DNA of 13,237 bases from Bacteroidales bacterium (lineage in GTDB: Bacteria > Bacteroidota > Bacteroidia > Bacteroidales > UBA12481), in assembly GCA_021160155.1 (NCBI GenBank), contig JAGHDB010000391.1, positions 1 through 13,237 on the forward strand, written 5' to 3'. The notes beneath the pieces were generated by a model. The model did not search any database. It was not told the origin of the DNA and saw nothing but the letters and a program-made list of their open reading frames with translations. Positions 1 to 8,112 of this stretch are shown piece by piece. A program made the position numbers and the translations under genes. Every line of letters starts with the position of its first letter. Position 1 is the stretch's first letter.

Positions 1-1068
1 GAAAACAACCAGCTTATACCGGGCACTCAATTCACTCAGCAGAATAGTTTTTTGATCCGGTTGCGGAAGAATAATTTCGGGAGCCTGTTTCCCGACCTTT
101 GTCTTTTGAATAGATTCAAGCAAATCTTTCCACTCTTTTGCTTTTTCAGGGTCTTTACAATCTGATTCAGTCAGGTAGAATTCAGTTAGATAAGCAAAAA
201 AAGTTTCATATTCCGACCGTTCTGCCCATTCGGCAATATCCTCTAAAATAGCATGAAAAAGAACATCATTGACCGCTGTCAGTGACATCAGTCGGTCAAG
301 CCCTTTTTTCATAGCTTCCTCCACCTGATCAGGCGGATAAGCTTGTGGAATCATCCTGAAGAACGTTCTTACTTTACCCATCAGAGCAGGAGCATATAAT
401 TGGGCGGTATCCGTGAAATCCACCAGATCGAAAAAATGATCCAGCAGGTATTTCAACTCCCGGTCTTTAGGTATTTCAACAGGCACGGGTGGGTTCATCT
501 CCGTTTTCAAAAACCTGGCGGTAAAACTACCGGGATATTTTGAAATCAGTTCACGGGTAACCTGATCGGGATCAGCAGATGAAATTTTTTGCAGTTCATT
601 GAGTACCTGTCGATAAAACGGATCACCCGGTTCGTACAGATGCAACAACTGTTGCAGTGCATCGTTCTTTCTCTTCAGAATCACGGCATGATCCATGTAT
701 CTCTTCAACAGGCGGTTTTCATCTGAACGGATTACCTTCAGGCTATCCAGCACCGAATGGTAACTGGTTTGCAGTTCAACCGGTTCACGATTGAAAATAA
801 AATCCCAATACGTGTTTGGGCCCACAACCACACGGTACATTCCGGGGTGTGCCGAAGGAGGTAAAACAAATGTAATCAGACCTCCCGGAAGCTGCACTTG
901 AGCCGAATCTATCACGTGTGTCTTGATCCCCGAATACTCCAGCAGAAATGCTCTTTTATTAGGCATTCCGTTCACCCGGATCCGGACAGGGTATTGTGCC
1001 TGCACTGTCAGACTTTGCAACATCCAGGCACATCCCGCAATCCAAATAATTTGTATGAATCTTTTCAT
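1..1068 (-). CDS. TlpA/ResA-like thioredoxin-family protein, partial (C-terminus beyond left edge)
   Basis: I translated this reading frame by hand: 356 codons are open from the ATG at 1068 to the window edge. The N-terminus MKRFIQIIWIAGCAWML is a signal sequence. A signal peptidase I site after TVQA (residue about 24) fits well; I10-A-G-C13 also matches a lipobox, though Cys13 is early for one. Residues about 25-110 look like the beta-rich N-terminal domain (DUF4369 type) common in Bacteroidota TlpA-like proteins. Residues about 110-320 are charged and helical (DUF5106-like by overall look). At about residue 325 the sequence VGKQAPEIILPQPD then LSEL and KLVVF is the usual opening of an AhpC/TSA-Redoxin fold. 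The window ends just where the WASWCxxC active site would follow, so the redox cysteines cannot be verified. It starts 2 bp after the atpG stop and is probably cotranscribed. Likely role: periplasmic or envelope thiol-disulfide exchange. Confidence 0.75.
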   Translation of the reverse strand, partial: MKRFIQIIWIAGCAWMLQSLTVQAQYPVRIRVNGMPNKRAFLLEYSGIKTHVIDSAQVQLPGGLITFVLPPSAHPGMYRVVVGPNTYWDFIFNREPVELQTSYHSVLDSLKVIRSDENRLLKRYMDHAVILKRKNDALQQLLHLYEPGDPFYRQVLNELQKISSADPDQVTRELISKYPGSFTARFLKTEMNPPVPVEIPKDRELKYLLDHFFDLVDFTDTAQLYAPALMGKVRTFFRMIPQAYPPDQVEEAMKKGLDRLMSLTAVNDVLFHAILEDIAEWAERSEYETFFAYLTEFYLTESDCKDPEKAKEWKDLLESIQKTKVGKQAPEIILPQPDQKTILLSELSARYKLVVF

Positions 1069-1070
1069 GA

Positions 1071-1952
1071 TTACGTACGCAAAACCTCTGCGCCGCTGAT
1101 GATCTCGATTATTTCACTGGTAATAGCTGCCTGACGTGCTTTATTGTATTCAATATTCAAATCATGCAGCATTTTGGTAGCATTATCGGTTGCCTGGTAC
1201 ATGGCGGTCATTCTGGCTCCGTGTTCCGCCGCCACCGAATCCAGTATGGTTTTATGCAGTTTCACCCGAAGGGCTTCGGGCACTAATGTGGTAATCAGAT
1301 ATTCCAATGTGGGTTCGAACAGGTAAAAAGGTATTTCCCGGTGAGATTCTTCTGCCAGCGGCAGTTCAACAGGCAAAAACTGTTCGTGGATGACTGCCTG
1401 GGTAGCTGCGTTTTTAAATTGATTATACACTAAATCCACACGGTCATACCGGCCATTACGGAATTGATTCATCAAGGTATCCGCTAATGTTCGTGTTTGT
1501 TCATATGATGAATCTTCCAACAGATGGTCAAACCGTTCCCATGTTCCGTATCCTTTTCCTTTCAATATTTCTCCCCCTTTTCTGCCGATCAGCAGCAGGT
1601 CCAGTTTTTTTGCAGACCATTGAGCCGGATACCGGTCATCGATTAATTCCTGAGCGGCACGCACAACATTAGCATTAAAACCGCCACAAAGACCTCTGTT
1701 TGCTGAAACCAGCACCAATAAAACTTTGCCGGGTTCGCGCTGTTCCGCATAGGGATTTTCAATGTTCGATTCCACGACTCCACTCAGACGAGCCAGGATA
1801 TCATTCAATTTATTGGCATACGGACGGATCTGTACAATGGCATTCTGGGCCTTTTTCAACTTTGCTGCTGATACCATTTTCATGGCATTGGTGATTTGTC
1901 TGGTCGATTTTACCGACGAGATTCTCTGACGTATCTCTTTAAGACTGGCCAT
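1071..1952 (-). CDS. atpG: F1Fo ATP synthase subunit gamma
   Basis: The 293-residue product is the rotating central stalk of F1, which couples c-ring rotation to catalysis in the alpha3beta3 head. The N-terminal helix carries the family signature (MASLKEIRQRISSVKSTRQI, then TNAMKMVSAAKL) that enters the alpha3beta3 cavity. The C-terminal helix carries the matching signature (YNKARQAAITSEIIEIISGA). The middle contains the Rossmann-like segment with SANRGLCGGFNANV at about residue 83. Length is normal for the family. The ATG at 1952 is the natural start because the signature begins with it; no Shine-Dalgarno sequence precedes it. The gene lies 21 bp downstream of atpA and 2 bp upstream of the TlpA-like gene. 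In many bacteria atpD follows here; in this genome it does not. Confidence 0.98.
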   Translation of the reverse strand: MASLKEIRQRISSVKSTRQITNAMKMVSAAKLKKAQNAIVQIRPYANKLNDILARLSGVVESNIENPYAEQREPGKVLLVLVSANRGLCGGFNANVVRAAQELIDDRYPAQWSAKKLDLLLIGRKGGEILKGKGYGTWERFDHLLEDSSYEQTRTLADTLMNQFRNGRYDRVDLVYNQFKNAATQAVIHEQFLPVELPLAEESHREIPFYLFEPTLEYLITTLVPEALRVKLHKTILDSVAAEHGARMTAMYQATDNATKMLHDLNIEYNKARQAAITSEIIEIISGAEVLRT

Positions 1953-1973
1953 AAATATTCAGCAGGTTTATTT

Positions 1974-3548
1974 TTAAAATTTCGCGGAGAGTTCTGCAGC
2001 TATTTTTATCAGTGTTTCCGAAGTTTTCTCTGTCAGAATACCTTCATTCAGCTCATCCAGTATCTTAACATATTTCAGGTGCAGCAGTTCAATAAGTTCT
2101 TTTTCAAAATCTTTCACTTTATCTATCGGGACATTCTGCAGCAAATCCTTGGTTCCGCAGAATAATATCGCAATCTGGTCACCAACCGGAACGGGTTGAT
2201 GCAGTCCCTGCTTCAGGATTTCGACATTACGGGCACCCTTACCCAGCACAGCCAGCGTAGCCGCATCCAGATCCGAACCAAATTTTGAAAAGGCTTCCAG
2301 TTCGCGGTATTGGGCCTGATCGATTTTCAATGTACCAGCCACTTTTTTCATAGCTTTGATCTGGGCGGCACCACCCACTCTTGATACCGAAATACCTACG
2401 TTGATAGCCGGTCGTATTCCACTGTTAAACAGGGCCGATTCAAGAAAAATCTGTCCATCCGTAATAGAAATCACATTAGTAGGAATATAGGCTGATACAT
2501 CTCCGGCCTGAGTTTCTATGATAGGCAGGGCCGTTAATGATCCTCCGCCTTTGACCATGGGTTTCAATGGTTCAGGCAGATCATTCATCTGTCTGGCAAC
2601 TTCATCACTCTCAATAATTTTGGCCGCTCTTTCGAGGAGTCGGGAGTGGAGGTAAAAAACATCCCCCGGATAGGCTTCTCTTCCGGGAGGGCGACGGAGC
2701 AACAGCGAAACTTCACGATAGGATACTGCCTGTTTTGACAGATCATCGTAAATAATCAATGCATCCCGTCCACTGTCGCGAAAGAACTCTCCGATGGCAG
2801 CACCTGCAAACGGTGCATAAAACTGTAACGCAGCCGGATCACTTGCATTGGCAGAAACAATGATGGTATAGGGGCTTGCGCCAAAATCTTCGAAGGTTTT
2901 CGCAATTTGTGCCACGGTAGATCCTTTTTGTCCTATAGCCACATAGATACAGTAAACTGGTTTGCCTTTTTCATAATTTTCACGCTGGTTGATAATAGTA
3001 TCCACTGCCAGTGCTGTTTTCCCGGTCTGACGGTCGCCAATAATCAACTCCCGCTGACCTCTTCCGATAGGGATCATGGCATCAATAGGTTTGATACCGG
3101 TTTGCAGGGGTTGGTTAACCGGTTGCCTGAAAATAACTCCGGGCGCCTTTCGTTCGAGGGGCAGATCGATTAATTCACCCTGTATCGGGCCTTTACCATC
3201 CAGCGGTTGACCAATTGTATTGATCACTCTGCCGAGCAGTCCTTCACCCACCGGTACCGAAGCGATCCGGTTGGTTCTTTTAACGGGATCGCCTTCGCGT
3301 ATTCCTTCTGAAGGACCAAAAAGTACGGCTCCCACGTTATCTTCTTCAAGGTTCAGCACCATACCAATCACTCCGTTATGGAACTCGACCAGTTCATTAG
3401 CCTGCACTTTATTCAATCCGTAAATGCGGGCAATTCCATCGCCGATCTGAAGAATTGTACCTACCTCTTCAAGCTTGGCATCCAACTGGATACCTTCTAA
3501 TTGCTGTTTAAGAATTCTGGTAATTTCAGCAGGTTTAATCGTTGACAT
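1974..3548 (-). CDS. atpA: F1Fo ATP synthase subunit alpha
   Basis: The 524-residue non-catalytic nucleotide-binding subunit of the F1 head alternates with beta. The beta-barrel domain is at about residues 1-95, with the usual start ..[13 protein letters not shown]. Walker A is GDRQTGKT (171-178) and the Walker B strand ALIIYDD is at about 263-269. The family signature [11 protein letters not shown] ends in Arg390, the arginine-finger residue that reaches into the catalytic site of beta. The segment before [14 protein letters not shown] (about residues 311-334) is longer than in E. coli, seemingly a lineage insertion. The C-terminal helical domain is complete. It starts at ATG 3548, 33 bp after atpH, without a visible Shine-Dalgarno sequence. 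Confidence 0.98.
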   Translation of the reverse strand: MSTIKPAEITRILKQQLEGIQLDAKLEEVGTILQIGDGIARIYGLNKVQANELVEFHNGVIGMVLNLEEDNVGAVLFGPSEGIREGDPVKRTNRIASVPVGEGLLGRVINTIGQPLDGKGPIQGELIDLPLERKAPGVIFRQPVNQPLQTGIKPIDAMIPIGRGQRELIIGDRQTGKTALAVDTIINQRENYEKGKPVYCIYVAIGQKGSTVAQIAKTFEDFGASPYTIIVSANASDPAALQFYAPFAGAAIGEFFRDSGRDALIIYDDLSKQAVSYREVSLLLRRPPGREAYPGDVFYLHSRLLERAAKIIESDEVARQMNDLPEPLKPMVKGGGSLTALPIIETQAGDVSAYIPTNVISITDGQIFLESALFNSGIRPAINVGISVSRVGGAAQIKAMKKVAGTLKIDQAQYRELEAFSKFGSDLDAATLAVLGKGARNVEILKQGLHQPVPVGDQIAILFCGTKDLLQNVPIDKVKDFEKELIELLHLKYVKILDELNEGILTEKTSETLIKIAAELSAKF

Positions 3549-3581
3549 ATATCACTTAAGTATCTTCTAATGAAACATTCG

Positions 3582-4136
3582 TTAATTGTGTGGCAGAGAT
3601 CGTAATAAGTCCTGCCGGATTTTCTGCAGCCGGTCACTGATACTGACATCTAGCTGACGATCATCCATTCTTAAAATAAATCCGCCGATCAGATTTTCAT
3701 TAATGGTTTGTTGCAGTTCAACTTTTTTCTTCATCTCCTCTTCAATCCACTGAACAAGTTTGGCAACCAGGTTTTTGCGAAGCGGAATTACCGAGGTGAT
3801 CCGGGCTTCCACAATACCTTTTTCCTGTTTATACATACTCTCGTACATCCGGCAGGCATCTCCAAGAGCAGACTCTCTGCGATGAGCCGTCAGCAGTAAT
3901 AAAAAGTCCAGTGTAAGCGGTTGTATCTGATTCTTAAACAGCCGCGTCAGGAGTTTGGCTTTATCGTTTCCTTTCATCATGGGGGTATTGATCAACAGGT
4001 CGAATTCTGTCAAATCTGTCATCAGTTGAAGCAAATCAGACAAGTCGTTTCTGACTTTATCTTCGTTACCCTTTGACTTTGCCACGGCATACAGTGCTCT
4101 GGCATACCTGACTCCAATCCGGCTATCGGTTGCCAT
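3582..4136 (-). CDS. atpH: F1Fo ATP synthase subunit delta
   Basis: The 184-residue peripheral-stalk subunit caps F1 and binds the C-terminus of subunit b. The N-terminal six-helix domain opens with the typical RYARALYAVA (residues about 10-19). The C-terminal domain carries the family motif ENLIGGFILRMDDRQLDVSI followed by a final helix (about 147-184). Length is normal for delta. The start ATG at 4136 lies one base after the atpF stop (TGA-t-ATG), so translation is probably coupled to atpF. It sits between atpF and atpA as in most F-type operons. Confidence 0.96.
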   Translation of the reverse strand: MATDSRIGVRYARALYAVAKSKGNEDKVRNDLSDLLQLMTDLTEFDLLINTPMMKGNDKAKLLTRLFKNQIQPLTLDFLLLLTAHRRESALGDACRMYESMYKQEKGIVEARITSVIPLRKNLVAKLVQWIEEEMKKKVELQQTINENLIGGFILRMDDRQLDVSISDRLQKIRQDLLRSLPHN

Positions 4137-4137
4137 A

Positions 4138-4632
4138 TCAGTTCAATTTGATATCTTTCAGCATCTCCTGAATTAATGATTCGTGATCAGCAGCATTACT
4201 GAGTTCTTTGCGCAATACTTTTTCAGCAATCTGAATCGAGAGTTCAGAGATCTGTTTGCGAATATCAGACAAAGCGGATAACTTTTCATTCTCGATCTGT
4301 TTTCTTGCTTTCAGTACTACTTTTTCCGCTTCAAGAGCCGCCTTGTCGCGTGCTTCTTCAATCATACTTTCGCGCATTTCCCGTGCTTCGTCCAGCAAGG
4401 CATCACGTTCTTTGCGGGCCTGCTGCAATACCAGTTCGTTATCGGCCTGAAGTTTTGCCATTTCACCGCGTGCCACATCAGCAGCCTCCAAAGCTTCCCG
4501 GATGGATTGCTCACGATTCTTCAGGCTGTTCAGAATAGGTTTCCAGGCAAATTTCTTCAGCAGCATGAAAACCAGGCCAAAAGCCAGAACCATCCAGAAA
4601 ATTGTTCCGTAATCCGGTGTAACTAAACCCAT
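4138..4632 (-). CDS. atpF: F1Fo ATP synthase subunit b
   Basis: The 164-residue peripheral-stalk subunit b holds F1 stationary against subunit a. One N-terminal membrane helix (about residues 10-27, IFWMVLAFGLVFMLLKKF) is followed by the conserved KPILNSLKNRE region. A long charged, alanine-rich helix up to about residue 145 reads as the right-handed coiled coil of b. A C-terminal helix binds delta. No second b or b' gene is present, so a b homodimer is expected. It starts at ATG 4632, 9 bp after the atpE stop, and its stop is one base from the atpH start. Confidence 0.96.
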   Translation of the reverse strand: MGLVTPDYGTIFWMVLAFGLVFMLLKKFAWKPILNSLKNREQSIREALEAADVARGEMAKLQADNELVLQQARKERDALLDEAREMRESMIEEARDKAALEAEKVVLKARKQIENEKLSALSDIRKQISELSIQIAEKVLRKELSNAADHESLIQEMLKDIKLN

Positions 4633-4641
4633 TTCGGTTGT

Positions 4642-4917
<276 letters not shown>

Positions 4918-4930
4918 TTAAAAATGATTA

Positions 4931-6034
4931 CTAATGTTCTGCTTCTCTTGCCATCCCAAAATAGAGTGCCGAGAGGAGTGTAAATACGTATGCCTGGATA
5001 AAAGCCACCAGTATTTCCAGGATGGTCATGAAAATATAAAAAAGTACCGAGATCACCGACACTCCGTAACCTGCGATCCAGTTTATTTGCCCGAAAATAA
5101 AGATTAAAACAATGAAACTGAGTGCAATAAAATGCCCGGCCAGAATATTGGCAAAAAGCCGGATACAGAGCACCAACGGTTTGGTAAAAACACCCAGTAA
5201 TTCAATAAAGGGCATCAGCGGAACGGGAAATTTGAGCCACCAGGGTACACCTTCTTCATTATAAATATGTTTCCAGTAATGTTTGTCGGTGCTGAATGTG
5301 GTAATTAAAAAAGTGAAAAATGCCAGTACACCTGTTATGGTAATATTACCGGTAACATTAGCGCCTCCCGGCGGGACAGGAATAATCCCCAGGATATTAT
5401 TAAAGAGGATGAAAAAGAATATGGTCAGTAAAAAGGGCATGAACCGTTCGTACCGTTCTTTTCCGATTGAGGGAACAGCCACCTCATCACGGATAAAAAG
5501 TATAACCGGTTCCATCAGGGATTGAAGGCCTTTAGGCGCTTTCCGGGGGGCTTTCCGGTATTGTCTCCCGATCGATATGAAGATAATCAGTAACAGAATC
5601 AGGCTCATCATCATAGCGAAAACAGTTTTTGTAATCGAGAGGTCAACCGGAAGGGATTTGGAAGGATCTTCCTCACCATTCACATCAACTTCGACAATCT
5701 TTCCTTTATTGGGGCCCTCCTGAGCCACTGCAAAACCTTTATATGCTTTATGACCCTGATGAAATTTTGACGACCAGAAAACGACCAGCCCTCTCTCTTT
5801 TGTATAAAGAATAACCGGCAGCGGAATACTGATATGAGTTTCCCCTATGGTCATGATATGCCATTCATAAGAATCCATGACGTGCTCCATGATGAACACA
5901 CCCGGATCGAATTGTTCATGGCCTGTGTTTTCCTGAGCGGCTTGATGAATGGTATCCTTTGAGCAGGCAGGGTTTCCGGCTTTTGCGCCTAACGTACTAC
6001 TGATCAACAAACACCAAACTAACCATTTTCTCAT
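4931..6034 (-). CDS. atpB: F1Fo ATP synthase subunit a, Bacteroidota type with signal peptide and extracytoplasmic domain
   Basis: This is the stator subunit with the two proton half-channels next to the c-ring. I start it at ATG 6034 (367 residues). The frame is open to a TTG at 6061, but ATG 6034 begins a clear signal peptide (MRKWLVWCLLISSTLGAKAG). Residues about 20-130 form an extracytoplasmic domain, with the conserved-looking FIMEHVMDSYEWHI and a loop rich in His, Lys and aromatic residues. The membrane core follows (about 135-367). The essential arginine is Arg292 in LCIRLFANILAGH. The C-terminal helix ILEILVAFIQAYVFTLLSA is typical. At 367 residues it is far longer than E. coli subunit a (271), as is usual in Bacteroidota from memory. 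It follows the AtpI-like gene by 43 bp. Confidence 0.96.
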   Translation of the reverse strand: MRKWLVWCLLISSTLGAKAGNPACSKDTIHQAAQENTGHEQFDPGVFIMEHVMDSYEWHIMTIGETHISIPLPVILYTKERGLVVFWSSKFHQGHKAYKGFAVAQEGPNKGKIVEVDVNGEEDPSKSLPVDLSITKTVFAMMMSLILLLIIFISIGRQYRKAPRKAPKGLQSLMEPVILFIRDEVAVPSIGKERYERFMPFLLTIFFFILFNNILGIIPVPPGGANVTGNITITGVLAFFTFLITTFSTDKHYWKHIYNEEGVPWWLKFPVPLMPFIELLGVFTKPLVLCIRLFANILAGHFIALSFIVLIFIFGQINWIAGYGVSVISVLFYIFMTILEILVAFIQAYVFTLLSALYFGMAREAEH

Positions 6035-6058
6035 TCCAGATTCAGATTTTGAAATTAT

Positions 6059-6066
6059 CAAAGGTA
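6059..6066 (-). promoter_or_regulatory. Bacteroidota -7 box candidate before atpB (internal promoter)
   Basis: On the minus strand the bases read TACCTTTG, a full match to the Bacteroidota primary-sigma -7 consensus TAnnTTTG, about 25 nt before the atpB ATG. A T-run precedes it, but no clear -33 TTTG sits at the usual spacing. A transcript from here would have a leader of roughly 15-20 nt and could raise the structural ATP synthase subunits above atpZ and the AtpI-like protein. An 8-base match can arise by chance, so this is tentative. Confidence 0.3.
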
Positions 6067-6077
6067 AAAAAAACCAT

Positions 6078-6479
6078 TTATTCCTCCCTTTTATCCCCGT
6101 TGATTACTTCATTTTTTAGTGCATGTACTTCAAACCAGGTAAAAACCAGGTAAAATAAAAATGTCACACCCACAAAGGCTACTGCCTGTGACCGGTCAAT
6201 CAGCAGATAGATCACCATAAAAGCAAGTATAATAAATAATTTCACGATAACTGACAGCATATAAGTCTGGGTAAAACGGTCAGGCGTTTTGAGCAGTCCG
6301 CGCCGCAGAATATAATGATCGGTACCGGTCAGGGCGGCCATCAGGATCAGGCTGAGCAGGTATCCGGGAATCCAGCGTTCAGGAAAAATCAGCAGGAACA
6401 GAAGTATCAGTACGGCCAGTGCTCCCAGGGTAATCAGGCTAATCCTGAAGAGATAAGAGTTTTTTATATTGGGTTTCAT
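6078..6479 (-). CDS. AtpI-like four-helix membrane protein of the ATP synthase operon (putative)
   Basis: The product has 133 residues. The frame is open further upstream, but ATG 6479 is chosen because it overlaps the atpZ stop by 4 bp (ATGA), a classic coupled start, and because upstream codons do not look like protein. It has four hydrophobic segments at about residues 12-32, 37-55, 72-94 and 98-118, short loops and a charged tail ending KREE. Topology, size and place between atpZ and atpB match AtpI (ATP synthase I family), which helps assemble the c-ring. I see no sequence motif that proves this, so the call rests on topology and position. Other possibility: a lineage-specific membrane protein only analogous to AtpI. 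Confidence 0.7.
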   Translation of the reverse strand: MKPNIKNSYLFRISLITLGALAVLILLFLLIFPERWIPGYLLSLILMAALTGTDHYILRRGLLKTPDRFTQTYMLSVIVKLFIILAFMVIYLLIDRSQAVAFVGVTFLFYLVFTWFEVHALKNEVINGDKREE

Positions 6480-6721
6480 TTTGATGATAAGTCTTTGATC
6501 AATAAAAACAGGGTTCCGGTTAGTGCTCCTACCGACAGCAGCAGCGTAAAAAGAGGAAATCCCAGTGAGATCCAACGGTCGAGTTTCATCCCGATAAAAA
6601 AAGCGGCCAGGATGACCGCAATCAATTTAAAGGCAAAATTAGAATACCTGGCATAGTCCCGGATATACTTTTTGCGCTGATTTACACTACTTTTTTGGCG
6701 GAGTTTCTTTTTGTTTTGCAT
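6476..6721 (-). CDS. atpZ: AtpZ/AtpI-family ATP synthase accessory protein
   Basis: The 81-residue protein starts at ATG 6721; another in-frame ATG at 6733 would add four residues, and the GTG at 6763 is unlikely. It has a very basic N-terminus (about residues 1-27), then two membrane helices (about 28-44 and 53-75). Between them is the family motif GMKLDRW (44-50), matching the G-x-x-LD of AtpZ proteins. In other bacteria AtpZ, with AtpI, is linked to Fo assembly and possibly Mg2+ transport. The start lies inside the bactofilin gene (35 bp overlap) and the stop overlaps the AtpI-like start, so translation of the three genes looks coupled. Confidence 0.8.
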   Translation of the reverse strand: MQNKKKLRQKSSVNQRKKYIRDYARYSNFAFKLIAVILAAFFIGMKLDRWISLGFPLFTLLLSVGALTGTLFLLIKDLSSK

Positions 6722-7064
6722 CAAGATCTTCATCCATCTTACAGGTACCGGTAAAAATGGCACCTGGTTCGATGGCCAGTTTACGAGTGATAATTTCTCC
6801 CTTTACCCGGGATGAAGATTTCAGGCTGGCCATTTCAGCAACCTGGATATTACCCAGAATGGTTCCTGAAATCTCTATTGTCTGGCAAAACACATCTCCT
6901 TCAATCCTTCCGGAAGATCCCACCACGACTTTCCCCTTAATATTCATTTTCCCAACCAAAGTTCCGTCAATACGAAATCCGGATGAAGAGAATACGTCAC
7001 CGGTAAAACGGGTACCTGTTGAAATTAAATTTACTGCATTTGAAGTCTCCATTTCTCTTGCCAT
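6687..7064 (-). CDS. Bactofilin (polymer-forming cytoskeletal protein)
   Basis: The 125-residue protein starts at ATG 7064; a second ATG lies four codons later, and upstream codons are non-protein-like. Residues about 11-109 form the bactofilin domain, a right-handed beta-helix of short repeats. It begins NLISTGTRFTGDVFSSSG and continues FRIDGTLVGKMNIKGKVVVG, GRIEGDVFC, ISGTILGNI and VKGEII at the expected spacing. Flanking tails are short and polar (the C-terminus ends ETPPKK), and there is no membrane helix. Bactofilins self-assemble without nucleotide into filaments that scaffold cell-shape or envelope machinery. Its 3' end overlaps atpZ by 35 bp, which ties it to the ATP synthase operon. 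It begins 43 bp after fabH. Its specific partner here is unknown. Confidence 0.92.
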   Translation of the reverse strand: MAREMETSNAVNLISTGTRFTGDVFSSSGFRIDGTLVGKMNIKGKVVVGSSGRIEGDVFCQTIEISGTILGNIQVAEMASLKSSSRVKGEIITRKLAIEPGAIFTGTCKMDEDLDAKQKETPPKK

Positions 7065-7107
7065 AATTCGCTGATTTTGACGAATAAAATTAGTTAAAAT
7101 TGTTAAG

Positions 7108-8112
7108 CTAAACAACCTTGTCGGGATCGTAGGCCCAGGTAAGATACAGGGCGCCCCAGGTGTAACCTCCACCAAAGGCAGAAAGGATCAATTTGTCTCC
7201 CTTTTTCAGTTGTGATTCATAATCTCTCAGGCACAAAGGAATGGTGGCTGTAGTTGTATTACCGTATTTCTCAATGTTGATCATGACCTGGTCGCGACTG
7301 ATTCCCATACGGCGGGCTACTGCTTCAATGATTCTCAGATTAGCCTGGTGCGGAACCAGCCAGGTAAGGTCTTCCGGTGTCAGATGATGTTTTTTCATCA
7401 TTTCAACCGAGACATCAGCCATTTTCTGAACAGCTACTTTAAATACGATCTGGCCTTCCTGATAGATAAAATGCTCCCGGGCATCAACCGTTTCATGTGA
7501 AGCAGGTCTGACCGAACCGCCTGCTTTCAGGTAGAGGTGATGTCGGCCTGCTCCATCCACACCCAGAATATGATCCTGAATACCATACTCTTCGCTGGGT
7601 TCAAGCAGTACCACTCCTGAGGCATCTCCGAAAAGCGGACAGGTAGACCGGTCGGTATAGTCAGTAATGGCTGACATTTTATCAGCTCCCACACAAATCA
7701 CTTTTTTAGCTGTTCCGGTTTCAATGAATTTTGAAGCTACGGTCAACATAAAAATAAACCCGGAGCAGGCTGCGGAGATATCAAAACTGTAAGCATTTTT
7801 AACGCCTACTTTATCACTGATGATGTTTGCTGTAGCCGGGAAATCATGATCGTGTGTAGCAGAAGCGCATATTAATAAATCTACTTCATCCGGACTGGTA
7901 CCTGTTTTTTCAAGTAATTTTTTTACCGCCGGAACCGCCAGGTCAGAACTCCCTTTTCCGGGTTCTCTCAATATATGACGTTCCTTAATACCGGTCCGGG
8001 TTACAATCCATTCATCCGTTGTATCTACCATCTTTTCAAGATCGGCATTTGTCAATACATCTGCCGGAACATAAGCTTCAACTCCCGTAATCGCCGCAAA
8101 AACTTTTTTCAT
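7108..8112 (-). CDS. fabH: 3-oxoacyl-ACP synthase III (KAS III)
   Basis: The 334-residue thiolase-fold enzyme condenses an acyl-CoA starter with malonyl-ACP, the first step of fatty acid elongation. The catalytic triad is visible: Cys116 in DISAACSGF, His255 in VPHQANLRI and Asn285 in YGNTTTATIP. The N-terminal TTDEWIVTRTGIKERH and C-terminal SAFGGGYTWGALYL are also diagnostic. Starter choice (acetyl or branched acyl-CoA) cannot be read from the sequence alone. The start codon shares one base with the plsX stop (TAATG), so translation is coupled. The order rpmF-plsX-fabH is widely conserved. Confidence 0.97.
   Translation of the reverse strand: MKKVFAAITGVEAYVPADVLTNADLEKMVDTTDEWIVTRTGIKERHILREPGKGSSDLAVPAVKKLLEKTGTSPDEVDLLICASATHDHDFPATANIISDKVGVKNAYSFDISAACSGFIFMLTVASKFIETGTAKKVICVGADKMSAITDYTDRSTCPLFGDASGVVLLEPSEEYGIQDHILGVDGAGRHHLYLKAGGSVRPASHETVDAREHFIYQEGQIVFKVAVQKMADVSVEMMKKHHLTPEDLTWLVPHQANLRIIEAVARRMGISRDQVMINIEKYGNTTTATIPLCLRDYESQLKKGDKLILSAFGGGYTWGALYLTWAYDPDKVV

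Noticed and set aside
6315..6656. 113-codon plus-strand open frame over atpZ and the AtpI-like gene
   Set aside because: The minus strand has overlapping genes with clear membrane segments; this frame is rich in Gln and Gly without any recognisable fold.
7065..7100. TAATTTTA as a possible -7 box before the bactofilin gene
   Set aside because: It misses the final G of TAnnTTTG in a very AT-rich gap, and the upstream TTG is at an uncertain spacing. Too weak to list as a promoter.
7100..7115. 16-nt near-palindrome TTGTTAAGCTAAACAA across the fabH stop codon
   Set aside because: It has one internal mismatch, is AT-rich and short, and has no T-run; there is not enough support to call it an operator or a terminator.
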